Below the pieces are notes generated by a model. The model had not been told where the DNA came from and searched no databases. It was given only the letters and a program-made list of their open reading frames with translations. The translations under genes and the position numbers were made by a program. A DNA stretch of 64,000 nucleotides from an uncultured Parvularculaceae bacterium (lineage in GTDB: Bacteria; Pseudomonadota; Alphaproteobacteria; Caulobacterales; Parvularculaceae), in assembly GCA_913055785.1 (NCBI GenBank), contig CAJXLJ010000008.1, positions 30,651 to 94,650 on the forward strand, read 5' to 3'. The first letter of the stretch is position 1. Every line of letters starts with the position of its first letter. Positions 17,803 through 27,052 of the stretch are shown one piece after another.

Positions 17803-19446
17803 CTACGCCTTAGAACGTGCGGATAGCATTTCTCGTTGCTCAACCCAGCATGTCGGCATCTCGCTGAGCCGGCGCAGATCTTCAGCGCTGACTGCATAAC
17901 TGCCGTCGCCCCTTATCAATGCGTCAACGATATCAGGCGCCAGAAACGCCAGCGTCAGAACGCGATGGGTGGTGGTTGCATCGCCGCCGTCTTCTTTAAT
18001 GATCGATTTCAGCTCACGGTTCGGATTCTCGAACCAGGCTTTTTTCCATCGATGCGCCCTGGCGAGGAGGGTGCTAATCGACTCGTCTGGCGTTTCCGGT
18101 CGCTCGCAGCCGCCAAGGATGAGGCGGGCGCCGAGCTTGCAGTTCCTGAACTCAACCGCTTTCCTGATCGTGAATTCCTCAAGCAGCGCATCGTCGGCGT
18201 CCGCATCCTTGAGCATCGCATTGACGTCGAGAGTCAGCGCAAGCACTTCTTCATTGAGCGAAACGGTTTTGATGAAGGGGCGCAATTCCTGGCAGCGCTG
18301 ACTGGGCGGTGAGGATTCGGTAATGGCCAGCCATGCCACCGCTTTCTTCACTCTGGCGCTAACTTGCGCTGATGCGCCCGGTTTCAGGATGTCATTGGCG
18401 GCGGCGTCCGCATCAGCAGTCCATTTATCAATGGCCCGGGCGACGGCGGCTTCAACATCATCCGCTTTCAGGCGGATCGATTTTGATTTCTCGAATTCAT
18501 TCTTACCGGTGACGTAGTAGCGGTAGCGCCGTCCTGCCTTTTTTGCGTGTTCGGGCGTCAGCCGCTGATTTTTCCACGAGAGTATGCCGGCGAGGGGGCT
18601 TTTCTTGTTTTTGGGAGGTCCGCGCCATTGCGTGCGGCCGCTGATCTTCTCCTGAACGCGTTCCCATTGCTCGCGCTCGATAATGGCCTCATGCTGGCCC
18701 TCATAGAGTTGATTGCCGCTTCTCATGAGGCCCGCGTAAACAGGGTTTTTGAGGATGTGATAGATCGGCCCCCGGCTTAAGGGCAGGCCGCCCGATCCGT
18801 TCGCCCGGCGCTTGGTCAACCAGCCCACTCTTCTCGCATGAGCGATGATCTCCTGAACGGCGCCATGTCGATCATATTGAGTATAGAGCTCCCGGACGAT
18901 CGCCGCCTCGCTTTCAACGACGATGAGCTTCTTGTCGATATTGTGATAGCCGAGCGGCGGGTTGCCGCCGGTCCACATTCCTTTCTTGCGCGAAGCAGCG
19001 ATCTTGTCCCTGACGCGCTCGGCCCCAACCTCCCGTTCGAACTGAGCAAAGGAAAGAAGTACGTTGAGCGTGAGCCTCCCCATGGAGTTCGAGGTGTTGA
19101 AGGCCTGGGTCACGGAGACGAAGGAGACCTCATGCTTGTCGAACCGCTCAACGAGCTTGGCGAAGTCGGCGAGGGAACGGGTAAGCCGGTCGACCTTGTA
19201 GACGACGACTATGTCGATCTTACCGTCATCAATATCGGCGAGCAGCGCCTTGAGACCGGGGCGCTCCATATGGCCTCCCGAGATCCCGCCGTCGTCATAG
19301 CGGGCCTTGACGGCGCGCCAGCCTTCGCCGCGCTGGGAGGCGATGAACGCCTCACAGGACTCTCGCTGGGCGTCGAGGGAGTTGAACGCCTGATCGAGCC
19401 CTTCCTCGGTCGACTTCCGCGTATAGATGGCGCAGCGCCTTATCAT
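17803..19446 (-). CDS. Large serine recombinase
   Basis: A 547-residue site-specific recombinase. The N-terminal resolvase domain begins RRCAIYTRKSTEEG with catalytic Ser12 and continues to VVVYKVDRLTRSLADF and LLSFAQFEREVGAERVRDKIAASR. A Recombinase domain with NPPLGYHN and ILKNPVYAGLM follows, then a long C-terminal region. Such enzymes integrate and excise phages and islands. It is the last gene of a compact trio with DUF2924 and DUF3489, with which it overlaps by four bases. The gene appears intact, so the element may still be able to recombine. Confidence 0.92.
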   Translation of the reverse strand: MIRRCAIYTRKSTEEGLDQAFNSLDAQRESCEAFIASQRGEGWRAVKARYDDGGISGGHMERPGLKALLADIDDGKIDIVVVYKVDRLTRSLADFAKLVERFDKHEVSFVSVTQAFNTSNSMGRLTLNVLLSFAQFEREVGAERVRDKIAASRKKGMWTGGNPPLGYHNIDKKLIVVESEAAIVRELYTQYDRHGAVQEIIAHARRVGWLTKRRANGSGGLPLSRGPIYHILKNPVYAGLMRSGNQLYEGQHEAIIEREQWERVQEKISGRTQWRGPPKNKKSPLAGILSWKNQRLTPEHAKKAGRRYRYYVTGKNEFEKSKSIRLKADDVEAAVARAIDKWTADADAAANDILKPGASAQVSARVKKAVAWLAITESSPPSQRCQELRPFIKTVSLNEEVLALTLDVNAMLKDADADDALLEEFTIRKAVEFRNCKLGARLILGGCERPETPDESISTLLARAHRWKKAWFENPNRELKSIIKEDGGDATTTHRVLTLAFLAPDIVDALIRGDGSYAVSAEDLRRLSEMPTCWVEQREMLSARSKA

Positions 19447-19913
19447 GAGCTCACGCCATTCGGCTCAGTGCGCGGGGAGCGCAGCCCGAAGAACTTCGGT
19501 CCGTTCCATTTGGCCCCAGTGATGGCGAAAGCCGCGGCCGAAAGAGATCGGAACTTCTTCCCGTCCATATAGACGCCGTCTTCGGCCATATAGACTTCAT
19601 AGGTCTTGCCCCGCCATTCGCGGATCAGCCGCCCGCCGGCCTTGAGGCTGCGGGCGTGCTTCGCCCCTTTCGGCTTAATGCTCTTCTTATTCTCGAACCG
19701 CTCCAGTCTGGCGGCGACGCGGGCGATGAGCCCGCGATGGCCGCTCGCCTGAATCTCGTAGGCGACCGCGAGGGTGAGGAGCTTCCGGCCGATGCGCTTC
19801 GGCGCCGGGCCGCCGGCAAGTTCACGGTAGCGCTCTTTAAGTTCAGCGTAGGAAAGCGACCTGAGCGCCTCGATCTCGGCCGCGAGATGCTCAGGCGAGG
19901 GAAGGCGGCCCAT
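19443..19913 (-). CDS. DUF2924 protein
   Basis: A 156-residue basic protein with the family pattern LRSLSYAELKERYRELAG, then GRKLLTLAVAYEIQ, and a C-terminal segment TYEVYMAEDGVYMDGKKF. DUF2924 proteins regularly precede large serine recombinases in alphaproteobacterial islands; their biochemical role is unknown. The start overlaps the upstream stop by one base (TGATG) and the end overlaps the recombinase start by four bases, so the three genes form one transcript. Confidence 0.85.
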   Translation of the reverse strand: MGRLPSPEHLAAEIEALRSLSYAELKERYRELAGGPAPKRIGRKLLTLAVAYEIQASGHRGLIARVAARLERFENKKSIKPKGAKHARSLKAGGRLIREWRGKTYEVYMAEDGVYMDGKKFRSLSAAAFAITGAKWNGPKFFGLRSPRTEPNGVSS

Positions 19914-20230
19914 CAGGCCGCCTTCAGGAAGTAACGCCGCCCGCCCTTGGCGTCCGTTTTAGTCTCCAGTTCAAGACCGAGCTTCTTCTTGACCGTGCCC
20001 GCGAGAAACCCGCGCACCGAATGCGCTTGCCAGCCGGTCGCCTTCGTCATCTCCTCGATCGATGCGCCGGTCTTTCGCCTGAGCAGCGCCAGCACTGTTT
20101 CCTTTTTTGATTTTCCGACGGCGGGTGAAGAGCCCTTGCCGGTTGCAGCAGATTTCGTCGCTACGGACTTTTTAGTTGCAGTTTTCTTGACCGGTGTTCG
20201 GGCTATTTTTACAGATGTCTTGCGCGCCAT
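19913..20230 (-). CDS. DUF3489 protein
   Basis: A 105-residue protein with a Lys/Ala/Thr-rich disordered N-terminal half (1-50) and a small winged-helix-like domain: KKETVLALLRRKTGASIEEM, then TGWQAHSVRGFLAGTVKKKLG. This is the DUF3489 signature. It is the first gene of the recombinase trio and probably a DNA-binding accessory or regulator; that is inferred from fold and context. Confidence 0.85.
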   Translation of the reverse strand: MARKTSVKIARTPVKKTATKKSVATKSAATGKGSSPAVGKSKKETVLALLRRKTGASIEEMTKATGWQAHSVRGFLAGTVKKKLGLELETKTDAKGGRRYFLKAA

Positions 20231-20657
20231 ATGCGCCTCCTTGCCTGTTGCACTGCGACAAGCCCGGCGTCTTCAAACGGTCGGGCGGCAAGGGGCGCGG
20301 GCCAGCTCCGCGGCGGCGCTTGGAACAGCAATGCTCGGAATGAAAGGGAAGTCCAGTCGGAAATCCGAAATAAAAAAGCCAGATGCATAAGTGAGGAACA
20401 ATACAGCTTCGAAGCTGATGGCAATATTTTACCGCTTCGTCCGTCACATTCTGAAGGGTCTACGGCTTAAATACTTCAAAATTGAGCAACTGCGATCCGG
20501 TGTCGATATAATTACTGCTAATAGATACACGAACCATGTTCTCCGCCGATTGACGCGCTTCAATGTCATATGCGACTTTCTTGCTGAGTTTAATTTCAAC
20601 TCCTTGCGAATGAGATCGGTTGCAATAGTTGGAAAGGCGCAGTCAGGGCGGTGATTG
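20231..20657. other. Intergenic region upstream of recombinase trio and araC-type gene
   Basis: About 430 bases with no supported gene. It contains one perfect 14-bp palindrome, CAGCTTCGAAGCTG (20404-20417), which could be an operator for either divergent unit. Nothing else stands out. Confidence 0.4.
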
Positions 20658-21464
20658 ATGAGATCAAATCCCAACCGGTTCGCAGTGCAAAAAACACTGC
20701 TCCGCGACGTCATTGTCAATGACGCTCAATTACTGGATTTTGGTTTTCCCGCACACTGCCACGAGCATGTTGTTATCGGCGCGCTGAGTTTCGGTGAAAA
20801 AACATCAAAGTACGGGTTTCGCCGTCACGAAGTACGTCAAGGCGACGTAATGCTCGTCAATCCGGGCCAGACGCACGATGGCGTTCCTGCGGGCCGGCAA
20901 GGCCGACGGCACACAATGTTGGAGATTGATATTGCCGCCTTTGAAAGAATGTGCGCATTCGCTTGCGGAAGGGCGGATGTCGAGTTTGAGCGGCCGATCG
21001 TTCGTTCGCCGGAGATTTATCGCGCTTTCCGAATGTGGCGACGCGCACTTCTCGCGGATGATGCAGCGATGGAACAAGAGGCTCAGATCCACTTTTTCGG
21101 CGTTCTACAGGAAGCCGGCGCCTTCGGACCCCGGGGCGTAAAGCGCGTTCCGGAATTAGCGAACAGGGCGCGCCTTCGTATCCTGGAGTCCTTAGACGCT
21201 CCAGATCATTTTACGGATATGGCTTGCCAATTCGGGGTCAGCAGGTATCAGGTCTTGCGTGCGTTCCGCGCCGCCTACGGTATGACGCCTGAGGAATTCA
21301 GGCGCCAACAGCGTGTCCAGCGTGCGCGGGATGCTCTTGGAAACGGAGAATCTCTTTCGGAAGTCGCTGCATCCGCCGGATTTTCCGATCAAAGTCACAT
21401 GACGCGAGAGTTCCGGCGCTTGGTTGGCGTCACGCCGGGCGAATACCGGTATGCGCTGCAATAG
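20658..21464 (+). CDS. AraC-family transcriptional regulator
   Basis: A 268-residue regulator. The N-terminal half is a cupin-type sensor with FGFPAHCHEHVVIGAL and VRQGDVMLVNPGQTHDG. The C-terminal AraC domain has two HTH motifs, including ACQFGVSRYQVLRAFRAAYG and AASAGFSDQSHMTREFRRLVG. The ATG at 20658 is used rather than the TTG one codon upstream. It lies 98 bases before the CMD-PEP mutase-GNAT operon and is the likely regulator of it. Confidence 0.87.
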   Translation: MRSNPNRFAVQKTLLRDVIVNDAQLLDFGFPAHCHEHVVIGALSFGEKTSKYGFRRHEVRQGDVMLVNPGQTHDGVPAGRQGRRHTMLEIDIAAFERMCAFACGRADVEFERPIVRSPEIYRAFRMWRRALLADDAAMEQEAQIHFFGVLQEAGAFGPRGVKRVPELANRARLRILESLDAPDHFTDMACQFGVSRYQVLRAFRAAYGMTPEEFRRQQRVQRARDALGNGESLSEVAASAGFSDQSHMTREFRRLVGVTPGEYRYALQ

Positions 21465-21562
21465 CATTACGCGCCCGAACCGCCGCACGTGAGTTCAATA
21501 CAGCGCGTACTATCGATGATAGCCGTTCGATGTCCCGCTGCGGGCGCCGAACGGAGAAATAG

Positions 21563-22018
21563 ATGAGTTATCTTAATGGGGATTTTCCCGAAATTGATCT
21601 TAAGACCGATGCGAGCAAAGTGATTGCGGTGCTCTCGGCGCTGGATGGCGTTGTCAGCGACCTCTCCGCGTCCGCCGGACTTAGTGAAGGATTTTGCCAT
21701 CTTCTGCGCCTTCGGGCCTCGCTGATAAATGGCTGCGCTTATTGTATCGTGCTGCACACGGAAAAGGCTGAATCGACAGGTGAAAGCCGAAAACGGATTG
21801 CGCTTGTTGCAGCGCCTAACCGTGCTGATTGTTTTAGTAAATTTGAGTTGTCGGCGTTGCAGCTAATAGAAGCGGCGACCTGCCTCAAGTCTCCGTTGGA
21901 GCCGATCAACAGTTCGTTGCCTAATGATGTGCGTGCAGCAGTCACGTGGACCGCAATACTAATCAACGCATGGAATAGGTACTCAATATTCAGTGCCAAG
22001 AAATTAAACCATGATTAA
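21563..22018 (+). CDS. Carboxymuconolactone decarboxylase family (AhpD-like)
   Basis: A 151-residue helical protein with the AhpD-type redox motif C58-A-Y-C61-x3-H65 inside LINGCAYCIVLHTEKA. The CxxCxxxH form indicates a thiol-disulfide or peroxidase-type member rather than the decarboxylase itself. First gene of a three-gene overlapping operon under the AraC-type regulator; it overlaps the next gene by eight bases. Confidence 0.82.
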   Translation: MSYLNGDFPEIDLKTDASKVIAVLSALDGVVSDLSASAGLSEGFCHLLRLRASLINGCAYCIVLHTEKAESTGESRKRIALVAAPNRADCFSKFELSALQLIEAATCLKSPLEPINSSLPNDVRAAVTWTAILINAWNRYSIFSAKKLNHD

Positions 22019-22856
22019 TACTCCCCGAGAGGCCGCCGCCCGGGTCAGCGCTTATCTTGCTTTGCAAGAGGAGGGCAGGCCTTCGCTTATCGCGTGCCCT
22101 TATGACGCCGGCAGCGCCGTACTGCTTGAATCGGCCGGATTCAAATCGCTATGGACGTCTAGCGCCGGAGCGGCTTTCGCACTCGGCAGGCCTGACAATT
22201 CCCTTACGCGCGCCGAGGCGCTGGCGCACGGTGCGCAAATCGCCCTGGCCGTGCGCGCGCCGGTATTCGCTGATTTTGAGAATGGCTTCGGCGTTGCGCC
22301 CCAAGACGTCGTCGAAACCATATCTGCGGCGGCGCTAACGGAGTTGGTGGGTTGTTCGATCGAGGACTATTTTCCAGGCGAAAGCGATCCTTTGGGGCCG
22401 ATTTCACTTTGCCGGGAACGGATTGCAGCAGCTTGTGAAGCCGCGAAGGGCGCCGGGCGCGAATTCCTCATCTGCGCGCGAGCCGAAAACTTTCTCGTCG
22501 GACAGCCAGATACCGCCGCCACAATTACCCGGTTGCAGGCCTACCAGGAGGCCGGAGCAGACTCGCTGTTCGCGCCAGGGATCACGCGGATCGGCGATCT
22601 GCGCGCGATTGTCAGTGCGGTTGACCGCCCGGTTGAGGTGCTCTTCACACCTCGATGTGAATTCGACCTGTATGCGCTGTATGAAATTGGCGTGCGCCGT
22701 TGCATTCTGGGCAGTTATTTTTCTGCCGTTGCGTTCAGTGCGATACGCGACGTCGCGTGCGCTCTGCTCAACGAAGGAAAATTTCCCGACACGCCACTCA
22801 GCGTTGACTTCAGTACCCTGAACGGTTTATTCACAACGACCTGCAGCCCGAAATGA
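22011..22856 (+). CDS. Isocitrate lyase/PEP mutase superfamily protein
   Basis: A 281-residue TIM-barrel protein. It shows the superfamily landmarks PYDAGSAVLLESAGFKSLWTS, the metal-site segment VFADFENGFG and VGCSIEDYF. Members cleave or rearrange C-C or C-P bonds of oxaloacetate-like or 2-methylisocitrate-like substrates. I do not see the KKCGH loop of true isocitrate lyases, so it belongs to the broad, poorly characterised group often labelled oxaloacetate decarboxylase/PEP mutase family. It is translationally coupled to both neighbours. Confidence 0.8.
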   Translation: MINTPREAAARVSAYLALQEEGRPSLIACPYDAGSAVLLESAGFKSLWTSSAGAAFALGRPDNSLTRAEALAHGAQIALAVRAPVFADFENGFGVAPQDVVETISAAALTELVGCSIEDYFPGESDPLGPISLCRERIAAACEAAKGAGREFLICARAENFLVGQPDTAATITRLQAYQEAGADSLFAPGITRIGDLRAIVSAVDRPVEVLFTPRCEFDLYALYEIGVRRCILGSYFSAVAFSAIRDVACALLNEGKFPDTPLSVDFSTLNGLFTTTCSPK

Positions 22857-23386
22857 ACCGTCAAAGGGCGCATGTGCGGCGCGCTGGCCCTGATGATGCG
22901 CAAGAGCTGAGTCGTATCGGACGCACGACCTATATCGCTCACTTCGCCAATATCTGGTCACGCGACTTGCTATGCCAAAGAGTAGATGCGCACTTTTCCG
23001 AAGCGCGCATGCTCGACAAGATAGCGGATCCGCATTGTCGCGCGTTCCTGGCCGGTATTGATGATGAAATTGTCGGCTACGCAATGCTCCATCTGGGTGA
23101 AAGATGTTCGGCGCGCCCAGAAACGTACGCAAGCGAAATCAGCAAGCTCTATCTCCTGCCGGCGGGCATTCGGATAGGGCTGGGCGCACGCATGCTGCGT
23201 GAGGCGTGTGCGGCGGCGTGCGAATACGGCCCCCCCAATCTTTGGCTCCGGATGGTGCGCCGCAAAGATAATGCATTCCGATTTTACCAATCAAACGGTT
23301 TCGCCGTCATTGGCGAGCAAGTGTTTGAAACAGATATTATGGATGTGGGGTATTGGATCATGTTTAGGTCGGAAGCCGAAAGATGA
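22853..23386 (+). CDS. GNAT-family N-acetyltransferase
   Basis: A 177-residue protein of GNAT type: N-terminal RRAGPDDAQELSRIGRTTY, then IDDEIVGYAMLHLGE, the acetyl-CoA loop region SKLYLLPAGIRIGLGARMLREA, and the C-terminal NAFRFYQSNGFAVIGEQVFE. The loop normally reads Q/RxxGxG; here IRIGLGARML fits. The acceptor is unknown. It overlaps the preceding gene by four bases and closes the operon. Confidence 0.83.
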   Translation: MNRQRAHVRRAGPDDAQELSRIGRTTYIAHFANIWSRDLLCQRVDAHFSEARMLDKIADPHCRAFLAGIDDEIVGYAMLHLGERCSARPETYASEISKLYLLPAGIRIGLGARMLREACAAACEYGPPNLWLRMVRRKDNAFRFYQSNGFAVIGEQVFETDIMDVGYWIMFRSEAER

Positions 23387-23473
23387 TCTTAGACCTGCCG
23401 GCGTGAAAATCGGCTGATTCTCAAAGGTTGATTTTGACTGTTGCCAGAATGTGCAAATCAGAACGGGAGAAAA

Positions 23474-24205
23474 TTACTCCGGCGCATCAGGGCTCTTGTC
23501 AGAAACAGACGGAATGCCATGTTCTACAGCGCGCGTAACCATTGAGAGGTGGACACGCATCGCGCGCCCAGCGAACTCGGGATCACCCGTTTTGATCGCA
23601 TCGACAATTCGCTGATGTTCTTTTAGCGTTGCATAGGGGCGGCCCGATTCCCAAAGGGTTTTGAAGCGCGGCCGGTCCATAAGAGCGCGACATGTATCAA
23701 GGAGGCGGTGTACTCTCGGCGCTGAAAGCACGGAGTGAAGCGTCGCATGGAAGTCCTCGTCAAGATTGTCGAGCCAGGCGACGTCATTGCGCTCAAGCGC
23801 GGCTGCTTGCTCGGCAAGATTGGCGTCGAGCGCCTTCAGTAGTTCTTCTTTATCTTGAAGAATTGCGATTCTTCGGGCTGCCTCGACCTCCAACCCGGTT
23901 CTGATAAACATGCTTTCGCGAATGTCTTCGGGGCGAATGGGCGAAACAAAACTGCCGCTTTGAGGGACAACATCAACAAGTCCTTCTTCTGAGAGTCTCG
24001 CAATGGCGTCACTTACCGGCGCGCGCGACACGCCCAGTTCATCAGCGATTTCGACTTTCGGAAGGCGGGAGCCCGGCGGAAGCTCCATTTCGCGAATGCG
24101 TTTTCGCAGGATCTGATAGACCCGTTCCGTTTTTGACTGCTCGTTTGTGGAGCCAAGTTGTTTTGTGGCTGTTATCTGCATTGTCCCGCCGGCTGGCTTA
24201 TGCAC
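23474..24205 (-). CDS. GntR/FadR-subfamily (FCD) regulator of the sugar-acid locus
   Basis: A 243-residue regulator. The winged HTH (about 20-90) has YQILRKRIREMELPPGSRLP and ELGVSRAPVSDAIARLSEEG. The FCD ligand domain has its metal-type His residues in DEDFHATLH, LKEHQRIVDAI and MRVHLSM. The first start is GTG at 24205; ATG at 24181 is an alternative. A palindrome CTAACATGACAG lies 89 bases upstream, and close relatives of it (consensus CTAACATGTTAG) occur before every transcription unit up to 45164. This regulator is therefore inferred to be an autoregulated local repressor relieved by a pathway acid. Confidence 0.88.
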   Translation of the reverse strand: MHKPAGGTMQITATKQLGSTNEQSKTERVYQILRKRIREMELPPGSRLPKVEIADELGVSRAPVSDAIARLSEEGLVDVVPQSGSFVSPIRPEDIRESMFIRTGLEVEAARRIAILQDKEELLKALDANLAEQAAALERNDVAWLDNLDEDFHATLHSVLSAPRVHRLLDTCRALMDRPRFKTLWESGRPYATLKEHQRIVDAIKTGDPEFAGRAMRVHLSMVTRAVEHGIPSVSDKSPDAPE

Positions 24206-24293
24206 CGATTTCGCCCTGCCGCGAATTGCGGTCTGCGACTAACCGTTTGCATTTTCGTGTTTGTCAGCAATAGGTTGTTTTCATTAAGTAAAA

Positions 24294-24305
24294 CTAACAT
24301 GACAG
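24294..24305. promoter_or_regulatory. GntR operator, copy A
   Basis: CTAACATGACAG, two mismatches from the palindrome CTAACATGTTAG, 89 bases upstream of the gntR start. Supports autoregulation. Confidence 0.6.
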
Positions 24306-24463
24306 CAGAACCGTCCGCAACGACCAAAACCTCCGGGCTTGGTGTTTTGTGCGGAGGTTAAGGGCTGGTTAGAATGTTACGTAGCGTCGAAGCGGCTCTG
24401 GTTGCTCAGTCTGGTGGCTGTTTTGCGCGTTATATGGCCGTGCGCCGGCTTGTTTGGTCACGA

Positions 24464-24475
24464 GTAACATGTTAG
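24464..24475. promoter_or_regulatory. GntR operator, copy B
   Basis: GTAACATGTTAG, one mismatch from the consensus palindrome, 213 bases upstream of the MFS gene. Confidence 0.7.
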
Positions 24476-24687
24476 TTGTGGCTGGTAAAAGACGTTCATA
24501 AAGAAAAAGGCATTCATTCTGCTCACAGGCGATTGGCGCCAGCGCGCAAATAGGCCTTGGCCTAGCGGCGCTGTCAGCTGGTTTTTCATCTGCGATTGAT
24601 ATGGCGGATTGTCGCCGAAAGGTTACGCAGATCAGACCAGACTGAACTCAATCCAATTTAGAAACGCGGAATGAATGTAGGCGAGGA

Positions 24688-26151
24688 ATGGTTGCAACGG
24701 GCGTTGATACTGTTGGCGGCGCGGTTACAGCGGGCTCTGCGCAGCCGTTGAGTGACCGGCGGAGTCAGCTTTCCTGGGCCATGTTTGAGTTCGCGCGAAC
24801 CCCTTATGTGGGACTCGTGGCGATGTTCGTGTTTGCGCCGTATTTTGCCGGCGTTGTTGTGGGCGACCCGGTGCATGGACAAGAAGTCTGGGGGATTTCA
24901 AATACAATAGCCGGGCTATGCATAGCGCTACTGGCGCCGTTTTTCGGTGCGATTGCCGACAGACTGGGACGGCGCAAGCCATGGCTTATTACGATTGTCG
25001 CCATAATGGCCCCGTGCTGCTTTCTTCTATGGTTTGCAATGCCATTAGGCATGGGCGGCTTGCCTATAGTTTATGTTGCTGCGCTGGTCATTTTGCTTTC
25101 AGTGTCATTTGAATTCGGCCAAGTTTTTCACAATTCCATGCTGCCGTATATTGCGCCGTCTCAAAACCTCGGATGGCTGTCGGGGGTTGGCGTCGCCATG
25201 GGAAATATCGGCAACCTGATCGCGATGCTGTTTGTATTGGCGTTTATTGCACTCCCTGCCTCAAACGCTGCTGGCTTTTCATTTCTCCCTGACGCCCCGT
25301 TATTCGGTCTCAACGCGGAAGCACATGAGCACGACCGCATTGTCGGACCGATTTCGGGTGTATGGCTTGTTCTTTTTACAATTCCGCTAATCTTGTGGAC
25401 CCGCGACAGGCCTTCAACCAACACGTCCGCATCAACAGCGGTGAGGGAGGGGTTATTTCAAGTTTGGGTGACTGTTAAACGCGCGCGCGAACTTTCCAAT
25501 GTCGGGCTCTATTTGCTGGCTCGAATGTTATACAACGATGGAACGACCGCCATTCTCGCCTATAGCGGCATAATTGCAGCAGGCGTGTTCAAATGGGAAC
25601 TGGCTGATCTCATTTTATTTTCGATCGTGCTATCGCCTTTTACGATTGCGGGCGGTTTTGTCGGCGGTTGGCTCGACCGAAGAATTGGCTCGAAGCTCAC
25701 AATTATTCTCGCCATCCTGAGCTCCTGTGTTTTTCTGATCGGCGCTGTTTCCATGACGCCTGAGAAAATATTCTTCGTTATGCCCGTCGATACTGCACAG
25801 CTGTGGTCATTCCCATATTTCCAAACATGGCCTGAAGTGCTTTTCATCGCCAATTACATGGCGCTCGGGTTCACGGTTACGATTATTTATGTGGCGAGCC
25901 GCGCTATGCTGGCTGGAATAGCGCCGGCATCCATGGTTAGTCAGTTTTTCGGGTTATACGCGTTGTCAGGAACGGCGACGGTATTTATCGGTCATGCGCT
26001 TGTTACTGTTGTTACAAGAATTTCCCATAATCAACAGGTCGGATTTTCTTCGATCCTCATCCTATTGCTCGCCGGCGCCGCTCTACTTACGCGGGTGCGG
26101 CCGGAGCGCGCCAAGGATGTTACGGCCGATACTTCCGCCTCAAATGCTTAA
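24688..26151 (+). CDS. MFS transporter (UMF1/Atg22-like)
   Basis: A 487-residue inner-membrane carrier with about 12 helices. It opens LSWAMFEFARTPYVGLVAMF, the usual first helix of the UMF1/Atg22 group, and has the MFS loop ADRLGRRKPW and the second-half DRRIGSKL. Related sugar/cation symporters cannot be excluded. Located at the head of a GntR-controlled unit with fuconolactonase- and mutarotase-type genes, it probably imports the sugar or sugar acid. The stop overlaps the next start by eight bases. Confidence 0.8.
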   Translation: MVATGVDTVGGAVTAGSAQPLSDRRSQLSWAMFEFARTPYVGLVAMFVFAPYFAGVVVGDPVHGQEVWGISNTIAGLCIALLAPFFGAIADRLGRRKPWLITIVAIMAPCCFLLWFAMPLGMGGLPIVYVAALVILLSVSFEFGQVFHNSMLPYIAPSQNLGWLSGVGVAMGNIGNLIAMLFVLAFIALPASNAAGFSFLPDAPLFGLNAEAHEHDRIVGPISGVWLVLFTIPLILWTRDRPSTNTSASTAVREGLFQVWVTVKRARELSNVGLYLLARMLYNDGTTAILAYSGIIAAGVFKWELADLILFSIVLSPFTIAGGFVGGWLDRRIGSKLTIILAILSSCVFLIGAVSMTPEKIFFVMPVDTAQLWSFPYFQTWPEVLFIANYMALGFTVTIIYVASRAMLAGIAPASMVSQFFGLYALSGTATVFIGHALVTVVTRISHNQQVGFSSILILLLAGAALLTRVRPERAKDVTADTSASNA

Positions 26152-27052
26152 CGCCCCTAGCGACGCTTGGCAGAGCAGGCAAGTTGATGATCAAATAATC
26201 GATGCTCACGTTCATGTCTGGGAACTTGCCCGCGGCGATTATGAGTGGATAACGCCTGAGCTTGGCCCACTCTTTCGAGATTTTAGCCTCGATGATCTTG
26301 AGCAAGCGTTAGGGGCGTCCACCGTATCACGAGTTGTACTTATTCAATGTGCTCCAAGTGAGGCAGAGACCGAATTTCTGCTTGGTATTGCTGAAGCGGC
26401 AAAGCAATGGGTCGCGGGTGTTGTCGGCTGGACTGACTTTGAATCGCCAAATGCGCCGGAACGGATAGATGCTCTTTCAAAGAGAAAATGTCTCGTTGGT
26501 TTAAGGCCAATGGTCCAAAATATTCCTGACACAACCTGGATGTTGCAGCGAATGCTGTCGCCGGCGTTTGAGGCTGTAAGCCAATCCCAGCTCTGCTTTG
26601 ACGCCCTTGTCCAGCCGCGTCACTTGCCTGTTTTGCTTGAGTTGCTTGAGAGGCACTCAGAACTCAAAGTGGTGATTGATCATTGTGCAAAGCCAGATAT
26701 TCACTCTGGGGAACTTGAGCCCTGGGCCACACAAATTCGGGAAATAGCGTTGGCAACGAATGTTTTTTGCAAACTCTCAGGACTTGTCACCGAAGCAGGT
26801 ATGGCGTGGGAAGCGTCTCATCTTCGGCCATACGTCGACGTGCTTTGCGATGCATTCGGAGAGGATAGACTCATCTGGGGAAGCGATTGGCCGGTTGTAA
26901 ATTATAACGCGAATTATAGCGCGTGGTTGTCCGTCGCGGCTGAGCTTACTGCAGGTATGGGGGCGGTTGCCCGGAAGAAGATATTATCAGCTAACGCTGT
27001 GCGTTTTTATGGACTTGATCACATAAAAGAGGGGGTTCGGTCTGATGAATGA
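26144..27052 (+). CDS. Amidohydrolase-superfamily lactonase (L-fuconolactonase-like)
   Basis: A 302-residue COG3618-type TIM-barrel hydrolase. It starts after a short leader with IIDAHVHVWELARGDYEWI (metal-site His22-V-His24), has VIDHCAKP in the middle and the metal/catalytic Asp in LIWGSDWPV. Relatives hydrolyse L-fucono-1,4-lactone, other sugar lactones or 2-pyrone-4,6-dicarboxylate; WELARGDYEW and the neighbours favour a sugar lactone. The frame extends upstream inside the MFS gene; the ATG at 26144, overlapping the MFS stop by eight bases, is the natural coupled start. Confidence 0.8.
   Translation: MLNAPSDAWQSRQVDDQIIDAHVHVWELARGDYEWITPELGPLFRDFSLDDLEQALGASTVSRVVLIQCAPSEAETEFLLGIAEAAKQWVAGVVGWTDFESPNAPERIDALSKRKCLVGLRPMVQNIPDTTWMLQRMLSPAFEAVSQSQLCFDALVQPRHLPVLLELLERHSELKVVIDHCAKPDIHSGELEPWATQIREIALATNVFCKLSGLVTEAGMAWEASHLRPYVDVLCDAFGEDRLIWGSDWPVVNYNANYSAWLSVAAELTAGMGAVARKKILSANAVRFYGLDHIKEGVRSDE

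Larger units (their letters stand above)
24206..24687. other. Divergent control region, gntR / MFS carrier
   Basis: About 480 bases without a supported gene. It carries two copies of the candidate GntR operator (24294-24305 and 24464-24475), listed separately, and otherwise nothing recognisable. Confidence 0.6.

Noticed and set aside
18838..19572. 244-codon frame antisense to the serine recombinase
   Set aside because: Shadow of the recombinase and DUF2924 genes; no recognisable domain and no ribosome site.
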